From CAZEKB01 sp964512225 (GTDB taxonomy: Bacteria > Myxococcota_A > UBA796 > UBA9615): a DNA stretch of 64,000 nucleotides. The translations under genes were made by a program, and so were the position numbers. The stretch is taken from NCBI GenBank assembly GCA_964512225.1, contig CAZEKB010000025.1:1-64000 (forward strand). The letters run 5' to 3'. Positions within the stretch are counted from its first letter, which is position 1, and every line of letters begins with the position of its first letter. The notes beneath the pieces are model-generated. The model was given only the letters and a program-made list of their open reading frames with translations. It did not search any database and was not told the DNA's origin. Below are positions 25,397-34,200 of this stretch, one piece after another.

Positions 25397-25418
25397 GGAA
25401 CGACGGTACAACACGACG

Positions 25419-26423
25419 ATGACGGCCGAGGTCCGACGCATCGTCCTCGCGCGGCGCCCCCGCGGGGTGCCCGGAGACGACGTCTTTCGGCTCGAGACGG
25501 CGCCGCGACCGGTGCCCGGGCCCGGCGAGATCGGGGTGCGGGTGGAGCTCCTGTCGATCGATCCCGCGATCCGCGGCTGGCTCGACGACAAGCCGAGCTA
25601 CCTGCCCCCGATCGCGCTCGGCGCGCCGATCCGCAGCGGGGTCCTGGGGACGGTGGCGGAGTCCCGCGCGCCCGGCTTCGCCGTCGGCGATCGGGTGGTC
25701 GCCCTGGGCAGCTGGTCGGAGCTCTGCGTCGTGCGCGCCCTCGACGTCGTCCGTCGCGTGCCGCCCGACGAAGACCTCCCCCCTTCGTACTCGCTCGGCG
25801 TGCTCGGGGGCACCGGCCTCACGGCCTGGTTCGGCCTCCACGAGGTCGGGCGCCCGCGGGCCGGAGAGACCGTCCTGGTGTCCGCGGGCGCGGGCGGGGT
25901 CGGGTCCGTCGTCGTGCAGCTGGCGCGGATGGCGGGCTGCCGCGTCGTCGGGATCGTCGGGTCGGACGAGAAGGTCGCCTGGCTGGCGGGGCTCGGGGTG
26001 GAGGCGATCCAGCGTCGGCGGGAGGACTCGATGGTCGAGGCCGTGCGGCGCGCGTGCCCGGACGGCGTGGACGTGTACTTCGACTCCGTGGGGGGGCCGA
26101 TCCTCGAGGCGGCGCTTCGGCGCCTGAACCGGCGGGGCCGGGTGGTCCTCTGCGGCGCGATCGCGTCCGCCAACGACGGTGGCCCCCGGGGCCCGCGCAA
26201 CTACCTGCAGCTGCTGGCGAAGTCCGCACGCATGGAGGGCTTCACGACCTTCGACTTCGCCCCGCGCTGGGAGGAGGCCCGGACCGAGCTCGCCGAGCAC
26301 GTCCGCACGGGCCGGGTCGTGGTCCGAGAGACCACGCGCCCCGGGCTGGAGGCGGCGCCCGCCGCGCTGCGTTCGCTGTTCGACGGCGGGCACGTCGGCA
26401 AGCTGCTCGTGAGCCTGCCGTGA
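25419..26423 (+). CDS. NADP-dependent oxidoreductase (LTB4 dehydrogenase/CurA-like)
   Basis: 334 residues. The N-terminal half has LLSIDPAIRGWLDD, the signature of the leukotriene B4 12-hydroxydehydrogenase/CurA branch. The Rossmann half has VSAGAGGVGSVVVQLARMAG and YFDSVGG, then a NYLQLLAK segment before the C-terminus. These enzymes reduce alpha,beta-unsaturated ketones with NADPH. It lies next to the steroid cluster but in its own orientation; a role in enone reduction is possible but unproven. It starts 22 bases from the divergent MDR gene, so both promoters must overlap the coding starts. Confidence 0.85.
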   Translation: MTAEVRRIVLARRPRGVPGDDVFRLETAPRPVPGPGEIGVRVELLSIDPAIRGWLDDKPSYLPPIALGAPIRSGVLGTVAESRAPGFAVGDRVVALGSWSELCVVRALDVVRRVPPDEDLPPSYSLGVLGGTGLTAWFGLHEVGRPRAGETVLVSAGAGGVGSVVVQLARMAGCRVVGIVGSDEKVAWLAGLGVEAIQRRREDSMVEAVRRACPDGVDVYFDSVGGPILEAALRRLNRRGRVVLCGAIASANDGGPRGPRNYLQLLAKSARMEGFTTFDFAPRWEEARTELAEHVRTGRVVVRETTRPGLEAAPAALRSLFDGGHVGKLLVSLP

Positions 26424-26432
26424 GTGGGCGAC

Positions 26433-27704
26433 TCACGCCCGGGGGAATGCGCTGATCGCGCTGAGGATCCCCCAGAGCGCGGGCAGGTGGTGGGCGAAGA
26501 CCGCCTTCCCGGACGTGAGCAGCGCGGCGGACAGGTCGCGCTCCGGGTCCGCCCAGACGTGCACGTTGGAGAGACCGAGGTGGCCGAACGCGCGCTCGCA
26601 GCGAGGCCCGAACGGCGAGATGAAGCGGCTCCCCAGCATCATCCCGTGGCCATAGCGGATCGGGAGCCCGATCGTGAGGTCGAACTCGCGTCCGGTCGTG
26701 CGCTGGTGGGCCATGCGCACCGACTCGGGGGAGAAGATCCGTGCGCCGTTCAGCTCTCCCTCCCGCAGCAGCAGCTCGAAGAACAGGCCGATCTGCTCGG
26801 CGGTCGTGACGATGTTCCCCGACGGCATGCACGCGGTCAGCCACTCCGGCCCGTTGGAGAGCGGACACCCCTCGGCCAGGGTGGTGCCCAGGGCGCGCTG
26901 GAACGCCCAGTCCATGGGGGCGCCGAAGTGCACGCCGGTGAAGTAGTTCTTCACCACCTCCCGGCGTCGCGACTCCTCGATCCCGTAGTCGAAGCAGGTG
27001 AGGCCCAGGGGCTGCACCACCTCCTCGCGGAGGAAGGTCCGGATGTCGCGCCCGTCGATCCGATGGATCATCTCGGCGAGCAGGTACCCCGACGTGGCCG
27101 CGTGGTACGCGAGCCGACGGTCCTCGTGTGCGGTGGGGCGGAGGTCGTAGATGTTCTCGAGCAGCTGGTCCCAGTCGAGCAGGGACTCCGGCGTGAGCCC
27201 CGAGCCCATGAACGGCACGCCGGCGCGGTGCTTCAGGAGGTCGCGGGTGGTGATCCAGCCCTTCTCGTGGCGCCCGAACTCCGGGAGGTAGTGGGCCACC
27301 GGCAGGTCGTAGTCGAGCTCGCCGCGCTCCGCGAGCAGGTGCGCGAACATGAGCGTGACGCCCTTGCTCGCCGAGAAGACGCAGAAGGGGGTGTCCGGCG
27401 CCACCAGGACCTTGGGCACGTCGGGCCCGTCGCCGGGGCCGTTGCCCGACGCGTGCCCGATCGCCCGGTTGAGGACGATCTTCCCGTGGCGACGGACGCA
27501 CAGCTGGATCGCCGGGTGGACGCCCGAGCTGTACAGCGCCTCGACCTCCTGCCAGACCTGCTTGACGGCCGCCGCGGTGAGCCCGACCTCGCGCGGATCG
27601 ACCTCGGCGTCGGGGTCGTAGGTCGTGGCGTCCACGTGAGGCACAACCGGCGTACACCGGACCACCCGCCGCTTGATCGCGGCCCGAAGGCTTCTCCGCT
27701 CCAT
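26433..27704 (-). CDS. beta-lactamase-fold serine hydrolase/esterase
   Basis: 423 residues. SxxK motif SASK (Ser111-Lys114), a Tyr motif region around YHAATSG (about 209-215) and a GHLGLSNV segment late in the protein replacing the KTG box. It belongs to the EstB/LipE-like serine hydrolases rather than true beta-lactamases. No signal peptide is visible, so it is cytoplasmic. Such esterases are common beside steroid gene clusters in actinobacteria. Here it lies 15 bases downstream of the fadD3-like ligase on the same strand and is probably cotranscribed. Substrate unknown; a steroid or lipid ester is a contextual guess. Confidence 0.85.
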   Translation of the reverse strand: MERRSLRAAIKRRVVRCTPVVPHVDATTYDPDAEVDPREVGLTAAAVKQVWQEVEALYSSGVHPAIQLCVRRHGKIVLNRAIGHASGNGPGDGPDVPKVLVAPDTPFCVFSASKGVTLMFAHLLAERGELDYDLPVAHYLPEFGRHEKGWITTRDLLKHRAGVPFMGSGLTPESLLDWDQLLENIYDLRPTAHEDRRLAYHAATSGYLLAEMIHRIDGRDIRTFLREEVVQPLGLTCFDYGIEESRRREVVKNYFTGVHFGAPMDWAFQRALGTTLAEGCPLSNGPEWLTACMPSGNIVTTAEQIGLFFELLLREGELNGARIFSPESVRMAHQRTTGREFDLTIGLPIRYGHGMMLGSRFISPFGPRCERAFGHLGLSNVHVWADPERDLSAALLTSGKAVFAHHLPALWGILSAISAFPRA

Positions 27705-27719
27705 GACCCGACTTCTACC

Positions 27720-29324
27720 TCAACGCGCGCGCAGCTTGAACTTCTGCACCTTGCCGGTGGCGTTGCGGGGCAGCGCGTCCACGAAGACGAACGAGCGCGG
27801 CACCTTGTAGTTGGCCATCGCGTCTCGACTCCACGCGACCATCTCGTCTTCGGTCACGGGCGAGGCGCCCGCGCGCAGGACGACGTGGGCCTGGGCCACT
27901 TCCCCGAGCCGCTCGTGCGGCACGCCGATCACGGCCGCGTGAGCGACGCAAGGGTGCGTGATCAGGATGTTTTCGATCTCGGCCGGGTAGGCGTTGAAGC
28001 CGCCGACGATGAACATGTCCTTCTTGCGGTCCGTGATGCGCAGGTAGCCCCGAGCGTCCATGACGCCGATGTCGCCGGTGTGCAGGAACCCCGCCGCGTC
28101 GATCGCCCGGGCGGTCTCCTCGGGGTCCTCGAGGAAGCCCCGGGTCACGTTGTAGCCGCGAACCACCACCTCCCCCGGCTCGCCGGGGGGCACCTCGCGC
28201 CCACCGTCGTCCATCACGAGCACCTCGACCCCGGGGATGGCGCGCCCGCTGGTGGTGGCGATCGTCTCGGGGTCGTCGTCGTATCGACACATCGTCGCGA
28301 TGCCCGTCGCCTCCGTGAGTCCGTAGCCCGTGATGATCGTGTCGAACCCCATCGTGTCGCCCATGCGGCGAATGAGGTCCACGGGGATGGACGCCGCCCC
28401 GGTCACCGCGAGGCGCAGGGTCGACAGGTCGTGGTCGCCGAACTCCGGGTGGGTCAGGATCGACTGGTAGAGCGCGGGTGGACCGGGCAGGACCGAGACC
28501 CGGTCCGGGGCGATGCGCCGCATGACCTGCGCGGCGTCGAAGACGAGGTGAGGCAGGACCGTGGCCCCCATCATGAGCGCCGACAGCCAGCCCGCCTTGT
28601 ACCCGAAGCTGTGGAAGAAGGGCACGACGACGAGGTACCGGTCGCCCGCGCGCAGCCCGACGACGTCGCTCCAGTCCCGGAACGCCCGCAGGGTCTGCGC
28701 GTGGGTGGACAGGGCGCCCTTCGGGTTCCCGGTCGTGCCGCTCGTGAACAGGATGTCGCAGAGGTCGTCGGAGCGCAGCGCGGCGGTGCGCTCTTCGACG
28801 GCGGAGGCCTCCACGCCGTCCGCGTCCGCCAGGAAGTCGGCCCAGGACCTGGTGCCGTCGGGCGCGTCCCCGCGCAGGACGACCGTCGCCCGCAGCTCGG
28901 GGAGCGCTGCGCCGGCGCGCGCCAGGAGGGCGACGTAGTCCGTCCCCAGGAAGCCGTTGACCGTGAGCAGCAGCCGCGCCCTGCTCCGCCGAAGCACGTA
29001 CGCGGCCTCCCCTCCCCTGAACCGCGTATTGATCGGCACCACCACCCCGCCCGCCGACTGGACGCCGAGCGCGGCCACGATCCACTCGGAGATGTTCGGG
29101 GCCCAGACGGCGACGCGATCGCCGGGCGCCAGGTCGGCCGCGACGAAGGCCCGCGCGGCCCGCTCCACGCGCGCGGCGAGCTCCACGAAGGAGAGGACGC
29201 GGCCCTCTTCTTCGATGGCGGCGGCGTCTCCGTAGCGGTCGACGCAGCGGCGGAGCATGCCGGGGAGGGTCTCGAACTCGAGGTCGCCGCGGCGACCGTC
29301 GTCGGGGGCGGAGGTCCTGGACAT
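27720..29324 (-). CDS. fadD3: acyl-CoA synthetase, FadD3-like
   Basis: 534 residues, ATG at 29324. ANL-family ligase: P-loop TSGTTGNPKGA, VPFFHSFGYKAG, GYGLTEATGI, HTGDIG, the hinge DRKKDMFIVGGFNAYPAEIE and catalytic Lys in NATGKVQKFKL. The FNAYPAEIE form and length fit FadD3 (Rv3561), which activates HIP, the CD-ring propionate from steroid degradation, to its CoA ester. It is 3.3 kb from the last C/D-ring gene and on the opposite strand, so it may be separately controlled. A general medium-chain ligase cannot be excluded; substrate choice is inferred from cluster content. Confidence 0.8.
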   Translation of the reverse strand: MSRTSAPDDGRRGDLEFETLPGMLRRCVDRYGDAAAIEEEGRVLSFVELAARVERAARAFVAADLAPGDRVAVWAPNISEWIVAALGVQSAGGVVVPINTRFRGGEAAYVLRRSRARLLLTVNGFLGTDYVALLARAGAALPELRATVVLRGDAPDGTRSWADFLADADGVEASAVEERTAALRSDDLCDILFTSGTTGNPKGALSTHAQTLRAFRDWSDVVGLRAGDRYLVVVPFFHSFGYKAGWLSALMMGATVLPHLVFDAAQVMRRIAPDRVSVLPGPPALYQSILTHPEFGDHDLSTLRLAVTGAASIPVDLIRRMGDTMGFDTIITGYGLTEATGIATMCRYDDDPETIATTSGRAIPGVEVLVMDDGGREVPPGEPGEVVVRGYNVTRGFLEDPEETARAIDAAGFLHTGDIGVMDARGYLRITDRKKDMFIVGGFNAYPAEIENILITHPCVAHAAVIGVPHERLGEVAQAHVVLRAGASPVTEDEMVAWSRDAMANYKVPRSFVFVDALPRNATGKVQKFKLRAR

Positions 29325-29358
29325 GCGCCGGAGGATACGTGAGCGCCGACGCCCCCTC

Positions 29359-30222
29359 CTAGGAGCGGGCAGCGGTCGGGCCCGCCTCGCCCGCGACGTC
29401 GGTCCGGGCGGGCACGTCGTAGCAGACGGCGCGGGCGTACGTGATGCGGCCGGGGAGCATCTCCATGGCGAAGGTGTCGTCGCCGGTGCCGCCGAAGCCC
29501 TGGACCATCGCGCAGCGGGCCTCGCCGACGCGCCGGGTGATGCCGACCTCGGCGAGCCCGGGCTCCATGTTGGTGATGGTGAACACGCCCCGGCTCGAGG
29601 TGGCGCTGAGGTCGGGATCGAGGACTCCGTCGTCGTCCGCGTAGAAGGAGCCGTCCCCGGTCGGGGTCGTCTCGTAGCCATGCAGGCCTTCCCAGATCCG
29701 GGCGGTGGTCTCGGCGCGCGTGGGGGTGATCTCGACCAGCAGGTGCGCGCGATCGTCCCGGAGACGGACGCCCGCGGCCAGGGCCTGCAGCCCCACTTCG
29801 AGCTCGGTCAGCATGGGGATGTTCACGTGCATCGTCCCGGCCTCGTCCCCGTCGAACAGGACGGACTCGGGGTACAGGACCGGCTCGTAGCCTTCGGCGT
29901 CGACGAGGAGGGCCACCATCGGCCGGGCTGCGTCGGTGGGGGTCGCGGAGAGCACGGACATCGTGAACCGGCCTTCGCCGTCGGACATCGCGCACTCGGC
30001 GGTGGGCGTGTAGAGGGAACAGACGCGCGCGTCGGCGAGGGCCTGGCCGTCCGACGTGACGACGCCGACCACCTCGACCTCCACCTGGTCGACCGGCTCG
30101 GCGTCCGACGACAGCCCGGTGTCGCTGCAGCCGGATACGGCAACCACGGCGGCCGCGGCCGCCAGGACCAGGGAGGAGCGGAGAGTGAGCATGGAGAGGC
30201 GCGCGGCGGGGTAGGAGGTCAT
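29359..30222 (-). CDS. lipoprotein of unknown function
   Basis: 287 residues from the ATG at 30222, which has GGAG upstream; an ATG at 30192 would give a shorter signal peptide. A signal peptide ends in the lipobox AVSGC (Cys about 32). After it comes an acidic stretch, then a domain with VEVVGVVTSDGQALADARVC, which reads like a carboxypeptidase-regulatory or Ig-like beta-sandwich fold with GEGRFTM. Four or more later Cys could form disulphides. Probably an outer-membrane or periplasmic lipoprotein. No specific family recognised. It ends 34 bases before the ligase start, on the same strand. Confidence 0.75.
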   Translation of the reverse strand: MTSYPAARLSMLTLRSSLVLAAAAAVVAVSGCSDTGLSSDAEPVDQVEVEVVGVVTSDGQALADARVCSLYTPTAECAMSDGEGRFTMSVLSATPTDAARPMVALLVDAEGYEPVLYPESVLFDGDEAGTMHVNIPMLTELEVGLQALAAGVRLRDDRAHLLVEITPTRAETTARIWEGLHGYETTPTGDGSFYADDDGVLDPDLSATSSRGVFTITNMEPGLAEVGITRRVGEARCAMVQGFGGTGDDTFAMEMLPGRITYARAVCYDVPARTDVAGEAGPTAARS

Positions 30223-30377
30223 CTTGTGGGCTCCGGGGTTCGAGGAAGTGCCCGGCTCCTGTGCAGCCCCTGTGCCGGCTCGTCGCCCCGCCCCCGCGGG
30301 GACGCTGGATAGTCCTTTGATTCTCGGGTGTTGGCCGACGCTCGCCACGAACTCGGCGCGCGGGACGGGCCCCCGGG

Positions 30378-31232
30378 TCAGCCGCGTCGGACGTCCGCGG
30401 ACACGGCCCGGACAGGCGGCTGACAGCTCGGACACCACCAGGTGCCGCGCGGCTGCTCGCCGAGCTTGCGCGTGCGAACGAGCGCCCCGCACCGGCGGCA
30501 CTGGAGGCGATCCCGGTTGTAGACCCAGAGCCCGCGTCCGCGCTTTCGCGAGGGGCCGTCGCTGTGCCGGGGCGCGGTGACCCGACGCCCGCGGCCGACG
30601 TTGAAACGAAGCCACGTCGCGGCCTCGCGGTACAGCGATACCAGCTGATCGTCGGAGACCGAGGGCAGCGGCGTCCACGGATCGAGCCCGTGGAGGAAGA
30701 GCACCTCCGACTTGAAGACGTTGCCGATCCCGGCGGCCACCCGCTGGTCCAGGAGGACTTCGGCGATCAGCCGCACGCGGCCGTCGCGCGTGAGCCGGAG
30801 CCGGCGGGCGCGCGGGACGATGACGCCCGGGTCCACGTCGACGTCGATCAGGTCCGGGCCCAGCACCGCCAAGGGCGCGTGGCGCCGCCGCTCGGCCCAG
30901 GGGAACACGTCCACCTGGGGGGGCTGGAAACACACCAGGACCTTGTCCTCGGTCTCCAGGACGATGCGGGCGTCGCGCCGGGGAGCGCGCCACCGCTCAC
31001 CCGGGCGGTACCGGTGCCAGCTGCCCTCCATGCCCAGGTGGGAGCGGAGGGCGGCGCCCCCTTCGGTGAGGATCAGGAGGTGCTTCCCCACGGCGAAGAC
31101 GCGCTCCACGAGCTCGCCGCGCAGCCGCTCGGCCCCCGCGGTCTCGCGCAGATCCACGTCCACCAGCCGCCGACCCTCGAGGTCCGGCCGCAGGGCCGAG
31201 GCCAGGTTGTGGATCGTGTCGCCCTCGGGCAC
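30378..31232 (-). CDS. nei2: Fpg/Nei family DNA glycosylase/AP lyase (Nei2-like)
   Basis: 284 residues, GTG start directly after the lhr stop (TGAGTG). The N-terminus PEGDTIH has catalytic Pro2 and Glu3 in the Nei (endonuclease VIII) form. The helix-two-turn-helix region includes DQRVAAGIGNVFKSEVLFL. The C-terminal zinc finger has CRRCG and CPSC. It removes oxidised pyrimidines and cuts the abasic site. It is the third gene of a repair operon after alkA and lhr. Mycobacteria also keep lhr next to nei2, so the pair is a conserved functional unit. Confidence 0.93.
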   Translation of the reverse strand: MPEGDTIHNLASALRPDLEGRRLVDVDLRETAGAERLRGELVERVFAVGKHLLILTEGGAALRSHLGMEGSWHRYRPGERWRAPRRDARIVLETEDKVLVCFQPPQVDVFPWAERRRHAPLAVLGPDLIDVDVDPGVIVPRARRLRLTRDGRVRLIAEVLLDQRVAAGIGNVFKSEVLFLHGLDPWTPLPSVSDDQLVSLYREAATWLRFNVGRGRRVTAPRHSDGPSRKRGRGLWVYNRDRLQCRRCGALVRTRKLGEQPRGTWWCPSCQPPVRAVSADVRRG

Positions 31233-34200
31233 TCACGCCCTCCGGGGGCGGCTCGTATTCAGCGTGAGGCCGCGGAGCTCTTCGGTGAAGCCGGCGCGGG
31301 CGAGCGCCGGGCGCAGCGGCGACTTCAGGGCGGGCTCCCCGTCGATCCGCTCGATGCGGATCTCCCGCGCGCGAGCCCGTCGACCGATCCAGTAGAGGGC
31401 GTCGAGGGCCGCGGGGAGATCGCGGTCGTCGTCGTTGCTCGGGAAGGTCGTGAGCTTCGTCCGGGCGGCCCCGACGTGGAGGATCAGGCGGCCGTCCACG
31501 AGGACGACCGTCGCCCCCGGCAGCCGCTTGGCCGTGGGGGACTTCTCGTTCCTCCCCGTGGGCCAGGAGAGGAGCGAGCCGTAGACGTTGGCCGGATCGG
31601 TGGCGGCGAGGATGCGCACCTCGGGCTCGTCCCCCAGCCTTCGCGCAGCCCGCAGCCGGTCCACCGCGCCCGGGAGCGCGAACTGGGCCCCCCCGAGGCC
31701 GTCCACGAACCACCCGCGGCGGGCTCGCCCCCCCTCTTCCATCGTCTGGAGGACCCGGTAGATCGACGTGAACCCGCCCGGCAGGGACTCCGCGCGCGCA
31801 GCCTCCCGAGACACGACGCCGTACCGCTCCAGGAGCGTGATCGCCAGCGCGTGAGCGCGCTCGGTGTCGTTGGCCGGGACCGGCGCGATCCCTTCGGTGA
31901 GGTACCAGCGCCCGCCCGCTCCGGGCAGGCTCCGGGCCCGCAGCCCCCGACGACCGCTGCTCGGACGTCGCCCGCGGATCCCCGAAGCGGCCCGCTTCGC
32001 CGCCCGCCTCACCCGGCCCAGGTTGCGCAGGGGTCCGAAGGTGTCGTTCGTGACCCCGCCCGCCCACACGAGGTCCCACAGGGCGCTCAGGACCTCCGCC
32101 GCGGGGAGCGCGGGGTCGACGGCCAGGAGGCCCGTGAGGAAGGACGCGCCGCGGCCGCGCAGGTGGTGGAGGAGCGCGCGATGCAGGTCCGAGTCGGGGA
32201 GCTCCCCGGCGGTGGGGAGGAGCCCCGGGCGGTCGGGTCGATGGAGCGAGACGCGACCGTCCGTCGTCCCCAGGGCGCCGCGACCCACCCAGATCAGGTC
32301 TCCGGTGGCCCCGAGCTCGTCGAGCATCTCCGGGCGGAAGTCGGGCACCCGCGACGGCAGGATCCGGCCCTCGAGCTCCTTGAACGACAGCGGCAGGCCC
32401 TCCAGCTGGTCGAGGGCGTCCTCCAGGGCGATGCGGCCGCGCTTGGGGACCGCGACGCCGGGCTTGTCCGCCACCACGCCCTGCCAGCCCACGAGGAACC
32501 GGCCGAGCACCGCCGGATCGACGGGGGCGACCTCCCCGCGCAGCTTCGCGAGCGTGCGCCGACGGATGCGACGGAGCACGTCCTGGGCGCACCACTCGTC
32601 GCCCACCCGGCCCGGCCGGAAGCCGCCGTGCAGCAGGTCCCCCGACGCCTGCAGCCCGGCGAGGAGCGGGGCCACCGCCGCGGGCATCATCCCGAACCGC
32701 TCGGCGACCTCCTGGGTGGTGAAGGGGCCGTGAGTCCGTGAGTAGCGGCGCAGGAGCTCGATCACGGGGTCCGCGGACGGCTCGAGGAACACCGACGGGA
32801 GCCCGGGCGGGGGCATGGCGCCGAGCGCATCGCGGTACCGCGCGACGTCCTCCACGGCCACCCACCTCGGCGCCCCGGCCACGCGGATGCAGGCCACCCG
32901 ACGCTGATCCTGCAGGTCGAGCAGCCACTCCCCGGGGTGGACCTCGGAGCGGAGACCGGCCTCTTCGTCCGTGAGGTCGCCGAGGCGACGCAGCAGGTCG
33001 TGCAGAGCGTCCGCGTTCCGCACGCGTCGATCGGCCGTGAGGCACTGCAGCTCCTGCTCCACGGCGTCGATGATCTCGGCGTCGAGCAGCTCCCGGAGCT
33101 CGTCGTGGCCCAGCAGCTCGCGCAGGAGGTTCCGATCGAGGTTCAGGGCCTGCGCGCGCCGCTCGGCCAGGGGCGCGTCGCCCTCGTACATGTGCGACGC
33201 GACGAGCCGGATCACCAGCGAGCGGGCGAAGGGCGACGCGGTGTCCGTCTCCACGAGCTCGAGCTTGATGTCCCGCCGGCGAATGGCCGACAGGACCTCC
33301 CGCAGCGCGTCCAGGTCGAAGTGGTCGGCCAGGCAGCTGCGGTAGGTCTCGAGCACGACCGGGAAGGCCGGGTACTGCTTCGCGGCCGCGAGCAGGTTGC
33401 TCGACTTGACCCGCTGGGCCCACAGCGGCATCCGATGCCCCGGCTTCGCCCGGGTGAGGAGGAGGGACCGGGCCGCGTTCTCCCGGAACAGCGACGCGAA
33501 CAGGGCCGACTGCGCCAGCTGCTCGACGACGCGATCCTCCACGTCGTCCGGGTCGGGGATCAGGGCGTCCTCGGACGGGAGTCCCGCCCCGGTGCCCTCC
33601 ACGTCCGCGAACCGGAGCACGATGCCGTCGTCCGTCCACGTGGCCTGGATGTCGAACCCCGCCGCCCCCGACAGCGCCGACTCCATGGCCAGCGCCCAGG
33701 GGGCGTGGACCCGGGAGCCGAAGGGGGTGTGGAGGCAGACCCGCCAGTCGCCCAGCTCGTCTCGGAAGCGCTCCACGACGATCGTGCGATCCGTCGGCAG
33801 CGCGCCGGTCGCCTCGAGCTGCTCGCGGAGATAGGCGTCGAGGTTTCGGGCCGCCAGGAGGTCGAGCGGGGACCGCTGCTGCAGCCAATCGACGGTCGCG
33901 TCGTCCGGCTGCTCGGAGAACTCCCGCAGGAACTCGCCCACCGCCCGCCCCAGCTCGATCGGGCGCCCCGGACCCTCGCCGTGCCAGAACGGCATCTTCC
34001 CCGGCTGTCCGGGCGCGGGGCTCACGAGGACGCGGTCCCGCTCGATCCCCTCGACCCGCCAGGTCGACGCCCCGAGCACGAAGGTCTCGCCCACGCGCGA
34101 CTCGTGGACCATCTCTTCGTCGAGCTCCCCGACCCGCGGCCCGTCCGGGGCGATCTGCACGGCGTAGAGCCCGCGATCGGGGATCGTCCCGGCGTTCACG

